Shown: positions 57,738-64,000 of the stretch, piece by piece | How positions within the stretch are numbered: the stretch's first letter is position 1 | Layout of the letters: each line of letters begins with the position of its first letter | NCBI GenBank assembly: GCA_913060695.1 | Contig: CAJXUA010000004.1 | Location: forward strand, 1-64,000 | Length of the DNA stretch: 64,000 nt | Origin: an uncultured Gammaproteobacteria bacterium | Lineage (GTDB): Bacteria > Pseudomonadota > Gammaproteobacteria > Pseudomonadales > Pseudohongiellaceae | Direction: 5' to 3' | The notes under the pieces: model-generated | What the model was told of the DNA's origin: nothing | Seen by the model: the letters and a program-made list of their open reading frames with translations, nothing else | The model's database searches: none | Made by a program: the position numbers and the translations under genes

Positions 57738-59275
57738 TTCTCCTGTGGCTGATTGTCATCTTGTTTCTAGGCGGCGCGTTGGCGTGGGCTAGTGAGGCGC
57801 TCGATGCGAAGCTGCCCCGAGTAGTGGCACTGTTTAGTCTGCTCGCAAGCTTAGGGCTTGTGCTCTGGCTTTGGAGCACTGGCGGTGCCGATGTGCGCAC
57901 GCCAGGTGGCACTTGGTGGGTGCTCGATAGCTGGAACTGGATCCCTCGTTTCGGAATTGCCCTTAAAGTAGGCGTGGACGGTCTTGGGCTCTTGATGCTC
58001 GTGCTAACAGTTTTTCTTGGGCTAATGGCGCTCGGTGCCGCATGGAACGAGATTACCCAGCGCACCGGCTTCTTCTATTTTAACTTGCTATGGACACTCG
58101 CGGGTGTGGTGGGAGTCTTCACAGCCTTAGACCTATTCCTATTTTTCTTCTTCTGGGAAGTGATGCTGATACCGATGTATCTCATCATTGCGATCTGGGG
58201 GCATGAGAATCGGGCCTATGCCGCGATGAAATTCTTCCTGTTCACCCAAGTCTCCGGCCTGTTGTTATTGCTCGCGATCCTCTGCCTTGCCTATTTCCAC
58301 TACGCGCAATTTGGGGTCTTTAGTTTCGACTACTTCGCGCTGCAAAACGTGGTTCTCGAAGAACGTTTCCAGATGTGGGTAATGCTCGGTTTCTTTATCG
58401 GATTCGCTACTAAGTTGCCGGCCTTCCCACTGCATTCCTGGCTGCCGGATGCCCATAGTCAGGCGCCTACTGCGGGTAGCGTTCTGCTGGCTGGCGTGCT
58501 GCTCAAGACCGGCGCCTATGGCCTTATCCGTTTCACTATTCCGCTCTTTCCGGAGGCCTCCGCTAGCTTCGCTCCTGTGGCGATGAGCATCGCCGCCATT
58601 GGCATCTTGTACTGCGCGAAACTGGCTTTCGCGCAGAACGACATCAAGCGCCTGATCGCCTATACCAGCGTCAGCCATATGGGCTTCGTTCTCCTCGGTA
58701 TCTACGCATGGAATCTCTACGGACTGCAGGGCGCCGTCATGACGATGTTGGCCCATGGCCTGAGTTCCGCTGCCTTGTTCATGCTGGCGGGCGGTCTGCA
58801 ACATCGCCTACATACCCGTGACATGGATAAGATGAATGGGCTCTGGTCGCAATTGCCGATGCTCTCTGCCATGGCGCTTTTCTTCTCCATCGCCGCAGTC
58901 GGTATGCCTGGGCTCGGCAACTTCATCGGCGAGTTCCTTTCGCTATTGGGGGCCTTCCAAGCGAGCCGCACGATTACGGCTATCTCTGCACTCGGCCTGA
59001 TCTTCGCCGCCGTGTATTCGCTGTGGGTCATCCAAAAAGTGTTTCATGGCCCCTATAAGATTCCGGAAGGGGTGGGGCGCAGCGCTATCCCCGAGGACCT
59101 CTCGACTGTGGAACTGCTTTGCTATGTATTGATGGCATTGGGGCTAATCTGGATGGGCATGTATCCACAGAGTTTTCTGGAACTCTCAGGCCCTGGGCTA
59201 GAAAGCTTGTTGCAGGCGATCGGTGCCTTTAGCGGCGAGCTTGGCTCGGCCACTCTCAATGGAGGTGCGTTGTAA
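57728..59275 (+). CDS. nuoM: NADH-quinone oxidoreductase subunit M
   Basis: A 515-residue antiporter-like subunit. FFFWEVMLIPMYLIIAIWG has the helix-5 Glu, GFATKLPAFPLHSWLPDAHS the pumping Lys, and AGVLLKTGAYG a further conserved Lys. An ATG at 57734 is an alternative start two codons on. The last base of its stop is the first base of the nuoN ATG (TAATG). Confidence 0.97.
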   Translation: MAMILLWLIVILFLGGALAWASEALDAKLPRVVALFSLLASLGLVLWLWSTGGADVRTPGGTWWVLDSWNWIPRFGIALKVGVDGLGLLMLVLTVFLGLMALGAAWNEITQRTGFFYFNLLWTLAGVVGVFTALDLFLFFFFWEVMLIPMYLIIAIWGHENRAYAAMKFFLFTQVSGLLLLLAILCLAYFHYAQFGVFSFDYFALQNVVLEERFQMWVMLGFFIGFATKLPAFPLHSWLPDAHSQAPTAGSVLLAGVLLKTGAYGLIRFTIPLFPEASASFAPVAMSIAAIGILYCAKLAFAQNDIKRLIAYTSVSHMGFVLLGIYAWNLYGLQGAVMTMLAHGLSSAALFMLAGGLQHRLHTRDMDKMNGLWSQLPMLSAMALFFSIAAVGMPGLGNFIGEFLSLLGAFQASRTITAISALGLIFAAVYSLWVIQKVFHGPYKIPEGVGRSAIPEDLSTVELLCYVLMALGLIWMGMYPQSFLELSGPGLESLLQAIGAFSGELGSATLNGGAL

Positions 59276-60741
59276 TGACCGGCGAACAATTGCTCCTCCT
59301 AATGCCCATCATTCTCGTCACCGTTACCGCGGTAATGACGATGCTCATGGTAGCTGTAAAACGCAATCATGCCGTGAGCTGTTTGATCAGCGCCGTCGGC
59401 TTAATTCTGGCACTTCTTAGTCTAGTGATCGTGATTCCACTGGCGCCTGCCGAGGTCACGCCGTTGCTACGAGTGGACGCCTTCTCCCTATTCTTCACGG
59501 CACTCATCCTCTTGTCCGGACTTGCGATCACTTTGTTCAGCTACCCCTATCTATCGAATCTCGAAGACCATCAAGACGAATTCTATCTACTGTTGGTGAT
59601 TGCTGTACTGGGCGCTTTAGTGATGGTGAGTAGCACCCACTTCATTACTGCTTTCCTAGGCATGGAGACTCTGAGTGTGTGTCTCTATGGCATGATCGCC
59701 TACCCGTTGCATCGACGCGAGACTGCCCAATATCCCATGGAGGCGAGCATCAAGTATCTCGTTCTCTCGGCAGTTTCCTCTGGCTTTGTCCTGTTCGGTA
59801 TGGCCTTGCTCTATGCCCAAACCGGTACGCTCCATTTCAGCTCCATCGCCGCGGCACTTAGCGGGTTGGAGGGCGTAGTACCACCGGTCTACTATGTAGT
59901 GGCCGCTCTGCTCATCATCACCGGCTTCGCCTTCAAGTTGTCCTTAGTGCCTTTCCATCTGTGGACTCCCGATGTCTACGAGGGGGCGCCACTACCCGCA
60001 ACTGCCTTCCTGGCCACCGTCGGTAAGCTGGCAATGGCGGCGCTACTGATGCGCTATATGAGCGTTGGTGGCGTGTTGGGCAGCGAATCGATTGTGTACG
60101 TACTGAGCGTGATGGCGGTGTTTTCAATAATCGCGGGCAATCTATTGGCCTTATTACAGAGTAATCTCAAACGGCTGCTGTCCTATTCCTCGATCGCCCA
60201 TATGGGTTATCTGCTAATCGCACTTCTCACCCTCGACACACTCGAGGACAGCCTAGGTGCCGAGGCGGTGAGCTTCTATCTAGTGGCCTATGTAGTGATG
60301 TCTCTAGGAGCTTTCGGCGTGATGATGGTGGTGTCCGATAGTGCGCAAGAGCGCGACCATATCGGTCACTATCAGGGCCTATTCTGGCGCAATCCTTGGC
60401 TTGCTCTCGTGTTCACTGCGATGCTGCTATCCCTTGCGGGCATACCCCTTACGGTTGGTTTTATCGCGAAGTTCTATATTGTTGCGGCGGGTGTGGAAGG
60501 GGCGAAATGGGGACTACTATTCGCCATGATCGTAGGCAGTGGTATAGGGCTGTTCTACTATCTGCGCATCATCTACCGAATGCTGACACCGCTGGAATAC
60601 TTCGAGCCAATGCGCGAGGCGGGGCTCAAAGAGTTGCTGTCCCACTGCGTATTGTTCGTGCTGCTATGCGCCCTAATAGCGTTCGGTGTATACCCCAACG
60701 GCCTGATGAGTTTGCTAGAGTCGGTTGTGGCGACGCTGTAG
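59275..60741 (+). CDS. nuoN: NADH-quinone oxidoreductase subunit N
   Basis: A 488-residue antiporter-like subunit, the last of the complex I operon. FLGMETLSVCLYGMIAYPL has the helix-5 Glu, and FKLSLVPFHLWTPDVYEGAP the Lys and conserved WTPDVYEG. Thirteen bases separate it from the convergent pxpA gene, with no terminator in that gap. Confidence 0.97.
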   Translation: MTGEQLLLLMPIILVTVTAVMTMLMVAVKRNHAVSCLISAVGLILALLSLVIVIPLAPAEVTPLLRVDAFSLFFTALILLSGLAITLFSYPYLSNLEDHQDEFYLLLVIAVLGALVMVSSTHFITAFLGMETLSVCLYGMIAYPLHRRETAQYPMEASIKYLVLSAVSSGFVLFGMALLYAQTGTLHFSSIAAALSGLEGVVPPVYYVVAALLIITGFAFKLSLVPFHLWTPDVYEGAPLPATAFLATVGKLAMAALLMRYMSVGGVLGSESIVYVLSVMAVFSIIAGNLLALLQSNLKRLLSYSSIAHMGYLLIALLTLDTLEDSLGAEAVSFYLVAYVVMSLGAFGVMMVVSDSAQERDHIGHYQGLFWRNPWLALVFTAMLLSLAGIPLTVGFIAKFYIVAAGVEGAKWGLLFAMIVGSGIGLFYYLRIIYRMLTPLEYFEPMREAGLKELLSHCVLFVLLCALIAFGVYPNGLMSLLESVVATL

Positions 60742-60754
60742 CCCGCCCACAATT

Positions 60755-61504
60755 TCAAGAGATGTTATTTGACCGCGCTATCCTAACGCCAGCTTCATTC
60801 AATGCATTTGTGAGGGATTGCGCAAACACTAGCGCCTCAGGCGTGTCTCCATGTAGGCAAAGGGTATCGACCTGCACGTCGATGCGCTGTCCTTCAATAC
60901 TCGTAACTTTTCCCTCGCAAATCATCTCGAGACACTGAGCAACGGCCTGCTGTGGGTTGTGAATGACCGCATGGGCTTGTGAGCGTGGCACTAGGGTGCC
61001 ATCGGCAGCGTAGCGACGATCGGCGAAGCCCTCGGCAATAGCGGTCATGCCCAATTGCCTTACGCTGCGCAGCAATTGGCTACCGGCTAAACCCACCACG
61101 GCGAGTTGTGGATCGAACTCCTGCAGGATCAGCGCGAGCTCTTCGGCCAACTTAGAATCTGTGGCTGCCTGATTATAAAGCGCACCATGGGGTTTGATGT
61201 GGGAGAGCTGTGCGCCTTGCGCTAGCGCCATCCCGCGCAGCGCGTGCAACTGATACAGCAGATGATTGCGCAGGCTTGGAACCGGCAACTGCATAGCCTT
61301 GCGACCAAAATTCTCGCGATCGGGGAACGACGGGTGGGCACCGATACGCACCCCGTGGGCCCGGGCGAGGGCAATGGCATTGGCGATGGAATCGGCGTCG
61401 CCGGCATGGGCGCCACAGCTAATATTAGCGGAACTCACGATTGCCAATAGCTCACGATCATGGGGGGCGCCTTCGCCAAGGTCCGCGTTGAGGTCGATTT
61501 GCAT
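60755..61504 (-). CDS. pxpA: 5-oxoprolinase subunit A (LamB/YcsF family)
   Basis: A 249-residue TIM-barrel-like protein. MQIDLNADLGEG, NISCGAHAGDADSI, and IGAHPSFPDRENFGRKAMQL are the family signatures, with IKPHGALYNQA further on. PxpA with PxpB and PxpC opens 5-oxoproline to glutamate with ATP. Here pxpB and pxpC are not adjacent, at least up to the window's edge. The ATG at 61504 has an AAGGG site nine bases upstream; the frame is open further but without a site. Confidence 0.88.
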   Translation of the reverse strand: MQIDLNADLGEGAPHDRELLAIVSSANISCGAHAGDADSIANAIALARAHGVRIGAHPSFPDRENFGRKAMQLPVPSLRNHLLYQLHALRGMALAQGAQLSHIKPHGALYNQAATDSKLAEELALILQEFDPQLAVVGLAGSQLLRSVRQLGMTAIAEGFADRRYAADGTLVPRSQAHAVIHNPQQAVAQCLEMICEGKVTSIEGQRIDVQVDTLCLHGDTPEALVFAQSLTNALNEAGVRIARSNNIS

Positions 61505-61679
61505 CCGCTTTACCCTTATAAAACCAAGTGGCAGCATAGTGGATTGTTCAAGGTGACACCATGAAAATGGCCACTTTATGCCCCAAAAACAATAAGATGA
61601 GGCTAGCAAGAAGTGGCGTAAAGGGGTCTAATAGCGCCCATTAAACTTAAGTTTGCTTAAAGTGTAAGGAGTTGTATCG

Positions 61680-63974
61680 TTGAGTTCCTTGTCCATATTG
61701 CTGCGCAGTATCCCTGCATTGGTCTTAAGCGCGTTTTCTTTATCTGCAATCGCTCAAGCCCCATCTCTGGTTAGTATTCCAGAGGCTTTGCGAGGCATAT
61801 ATCAGTTGGAAATTACCGATGTGCCGCCTCTATCACCCTTGCAGAATACTGATTTAACGGACTCCTCTGACGACATACTCCTTTACCTAAGCCCAATCGG
61901 TGAACTTTGTATTAAAAGCTCGAATGCTGCCGTCGAAGTCATCTCTAGCCAACCCCAATTACAGTATGGCGTATTCAATAAGGTAAGTTGGGACATCGCG
62001 GATCTCGCAATGCGATTTACGCTCGATATTGCGCAGAACAATTTTGCTGGTATTGATATCAGTTCTCTTGGAGGCACTTTTTTCGGACGACTAACTGGCA
62101 TTCGAATCGATGCAACTGATACCGGTTCGTGTCGTACGTCAACATTTAACAGTGCCGCTGCGCTAAGCATAATTACTGCGGCGGAAGTCGCATTTCCTGC
62201 TTATTTCCCTAAGAGCGCACTGAGTGTTAACCAAATTGGCGACGGATTCGACCTCTACCGCTACTATCCAACTACCAAGGTATATCTAGCTATTAAAGAC
62301 GAAACTGTATTCGCTCGTGGCGGTGCATTTGGGGTCGATTATATAGTTATAGGGTATGTTGATGAATTGAACAGCAGTATCTCGAATTTGCGTGTTCCTA
62401 CAAATGACACGCGAATCGAATTTTTCCAAGGAACCTATTTACTGGATCTTACAGCGGCATTACCTGTATCTCCCGTACCCGAAGGTACGCAGATAAATCT
62501 CGTAGTTGGGGATGGAGGTCTACTATGTGTCGAGGAGAAGATATTAGCGTTTCCAAGTATTTCTACCGTCGTGGATGCTACAACGGGAACTTCGACACTA
62601 ATTGCGACTTGGTCAGATCCAATAGCAAAATTGCGATATGTGCTAAACCTTGATAGGAGACTTGAAGCCGCAAATTTCGGTCAAGGGGAGTTTTCATTAC
62701 AGTCTACAAGTGGTAACGCCTATGGATTGTTCACTGGCGATCAAACCTCCTTATCGAAGGAGTGTAGTGGGGCTCAGGGCGCAGACCCTGATTTAGCGAG
62801 TAAAAACTCCTTTTTCTCATCGATTGAGGCTAAGTACCCTGCCCTGTTTCCCAGTGGGCCGCAAACCTTCAATCAAACTAAGGACGGATTTACCTATCGA
62901 TACTATTTTGCTTCGCAAATCTATGTTGGCATTAAGGACAATATTGTTTATGCCAATGGCGGGCAGTTTGGATTCAATGTCAATCCAATGCCTGTGGGAA
63001 CATTGTCGGCCCTGACTTCACAAATAAACGATGCGCCAATAGGACATAATTTTCCGGCAACATCTGCTGGAACTTACTCCATGATTTTCTCTGGTGCCTC
63101 GGTCTATTCGCCGTTCGCAGATGGCAATAGTGCGACTGTCGTATTCGATGCCAGCGGTTCTTTATGCCTAAACGGTAGTAGTCTTGGAACCGCCACTGCG
63201 AAGAACAGTAGTCCCAATACGGCGATTTGGGAGAACTCAGATCTAGGCCTTAAATTTTCAGTCGATACAGCGAGTATTTCGGGTAGCAGTGTCAGCATCA
63301 GTGTTGCGTCCACAGCAGGTCAGGCCTACTCAACGCTAAGTGGCAGCCGAACGAGTTTCGAAACGGCATGCGGAACTTCATCAAGCGCACTTAGTATCGC
63401 CAAGGCAAATCAGTTGTTTGGTCTTGCCGAGCAATATTATCCCCAATATTTTCCGAGTAATTTGCTCACGGTAAATCAGCTGTCCGCCAATACAGTGCAT
63501 CGTTTCTATCAGTCTACTGGGATGTTCCTTTCGATCACAGGGCAAGACGTGTCTGTGCGAGGAGGCCCTTTCGGTGGTAGCTATGTAAATGTAGGCAACA
63601 TCGATGCCCTGAACACGCAGATTGTTCTCGATAATACGCCAGCCGTCCCAGCGCAACCTGCAGCTCCTATATACGATCTAAGGATTACCGGTTCTGGCGA
63701 GGTGCGTGCACTGAGTACTACGCTCTATCCAAAAGTTGACATGAAAGAATATGCTGTCGTACTGCCCGACACTAATGTTTATTCTGATTTATCGAGCTTT
63801 GTTCGTACCAGTTTCGCAAGTACATTACCTACAATTGACTCTGTTTCTGTCTATTCAATCACGTCAACTAGTTCGCAAATACAGTTTTATACGACTGTGT
63901 CTAATACGACTAGCATCGGCAGTACAGAGACCACTCGCACTTATGATTTGGTCTACACCTTCACCAAACGTTAG
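61680..63974 (+). CDS. Exported protein with three two-domain repeats
   Basis: A 764-residue protein starting at TTG with AAGGAG ten bases upstream. A signal peptide (ALVLSAFSLSAIAQA) ends near residue 27. Three modules follow. Each has an A part with two cysteines (77/151, 283/362, 496/564) that could form a disulfide, then a B part of about 75 residues: 162-235, 376-450 and 577-650. B runs YPxxFP, an NQ, YRYY, YxxIK, a GGxFG, and VGxxxxL. A C-terminal domain (664-764) is beta-rich and Ser/Thr-rich. B resembles short domains seen in many uncharacterised exported proteins. I do not know its role. Confidence 0.75.
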   Translation: MSSLSILLRSIPALVLSAFSLSAIAQAPSLVSIPEALRGIYQLEITDVPPLSPLQNTDLTDSSDDILLYLSPIGELCIKSSNAAVEVISSQPQLQYGVFNKVSWDIADLAMRFTLDIAQNNFAGIDISSLGGTFFGRLTGIRIDATDTGSCRTSTFNSAAALSIITAAEVAFPAYFPKSALSVNQIGDGFDLYRYYPTTKVYLAIKDETVFARGGAFGVDYIVIGYVDELNSSISNLRVPTNDTRIEFFQGTYLLDLTAALPVSPVPEGTQINLVVGDGGLLCVEEKILAFPSISTVVDATTGTSTLIATWSDPIAKLRYVLNLDRRLEAANFGQGEFSLQSTSGNAYGLFTGDQTSLSKECSGAQGADPDLASKNSFFSSIEAKYPALFPSGPQTFNQTKDGFTYRYYFASQIYVGIKDNIVYANGGQFGFNVNPMPVGTLSALTSQINDAPIGHNFPATSAGTYSMIFSGASVYSPFADGNSATVVFDASGSLCLNGSSLGTATAKNSSPNTAIWENSDLGLKFSVDTASISGSSVSISVASTAGQAYSTLSGSRTSFETACGTSSSALSIAKANQLFGLAEQYYPQYFPSNLLTVNQLSANTVHRFYQSTGMFLSITGQDVSVRGGPFGGSYVNVGNIDALNTQIVLDNTPAVPAQPAAPIYDLRITGSGEVRALSTTLYPKVDMKEYAVVLPDTNVYSDLSSFVRTSFASTLPTIDSVSVYSITSTSSQIQFYTTVSNTTSIGSTETTRTYDLVYTFTKR
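62163..62384 (+). repeat. Module B, copy 1 of the three-repeat protein
   Basis: Residues 162-235 contain FPAYFPKSALSVNQIGDGF, LYRYYPTTKVYLAIKDETVF, ARGGAFG and VIGYVDELNSSI, the YPxxFP-NQ-YRYY-GGxFG order of the repeat. Confidence 0.75.
62805..63029 (+). repeat. Module B, copy 2 of the three-repeat protein
   Basis: Residues 376-450 contain YPALFPSGPQTFNQTKDGF, TYRYYFASQIYVGIKDNIVY, ANGGQFG and PVGTLSALTSQI. The match to copy 1 is clear across the whole length. Confidence 0.75.
63408..63629 (+). repeat. Module B, copy 3 of the three-repeat protein
   Basis: Residues 577-650 contain YYPQYFPSNLLTVNQLSANT, HRFYQSTGMFLSITGQDVSV, RGGPFG and NVGNIDALNTQI. It is the most divergent of the three, with RFY in place of YRYY. 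Confidence 0.7.
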
Positions 63975-64000
63975 GCTTTAGTTGATTCGTTCGGCACCCA

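Noticed and set aside
1-64000. CRISPR arrays, insertion sequences, phage genes, tRNA or rRNA
   Set aside because: No regularly spaced repeats, no transposase or integrase motifs, and no cloverleaf pattern were seen in the gaps between genes.

Overview
The window is a contiguous piece of a gammaproteobacterial chromosome of moderate GC content. The main evidence is a complete S10-spc-alpha ribosomal cluster in the classical order, a fused nuoCD inside a full 13-gene complex I operon, thioredoxin 2 with its zinc finger, a ModF-type double ATPase, and E. coli-like GlpK, GlpD, LeuS and RpoA. Many exported hydrolases, lipoproteins and haem/copper proteins suggest a free-living, probably marine, aerobic heterotroph; that lineage guess is inference. 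I see no CRISPR array, phage, insertion sequence, tRNA or rRNA.

Layout. 1-14.4 kb: the last residues of EF-Tu and its terminator, a near-consensus promoter, then 28 genes from rpsJ to rplQ, including secY, rpoA and a 38-codon rpmJ, closed by a strong terminator. 14.4-24.1 kb: mixed housekeeping genes. These are a class V aminotransferase, a divergent signal peptidase II, a REP-like paired palindrome, a DUF1499 protein, a histidine phosphatase, divergent glpK/glpD, a PAS-GAF-GGDEF protein, a CBS protein and two small exported orphans. 24.4-45.5 kb: leuS, then an accessory region rich in exported proteins. It holds two paralogous redoxin-cytochrome c-copper monooxygenase-like proteins, a FlgO-like lipoprotein pair, trxC, an MFS transporter, an exported methyltransferase, several esterases or serine hydrolases, a VOC protein, a TetR regulator, an exported fumarylacetoacetate hydrolase-fold protein, modF and a second CBS protein. 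45.9-60.7 kb: nuoA-N. 60.7-64 kb: a lone pxpA and a 764-residue exported protein built from three copies of a two-domain module.

How the parts work together. The first block makes ribosomal proteins, the Sec channel core and RNA polymerase alpha. The nuo block makes the proton-pumping NADH:quinone oxidoreductase. GlpK and GlpD feed glycerol into the quinone pool.

The most unusual content is the exported-redox region. Two proteins of nearly equal length (584 and 585 residues) share a signal peptide, a thioredoxin fold without catalytic cysteines, a CXXCH haem site and a copper type II monooxygenase-like C-terminal half. One keeps the His/Met copper ligands and the other has lost almost all of them. 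The intact copy sits beside a TetR regulator, a VOC protein, an exported FAH-fold enzyme and two exported hydrolases. Together these could form an uncharacterised extracytoplasmic oxidation and hydrolysis pathway.
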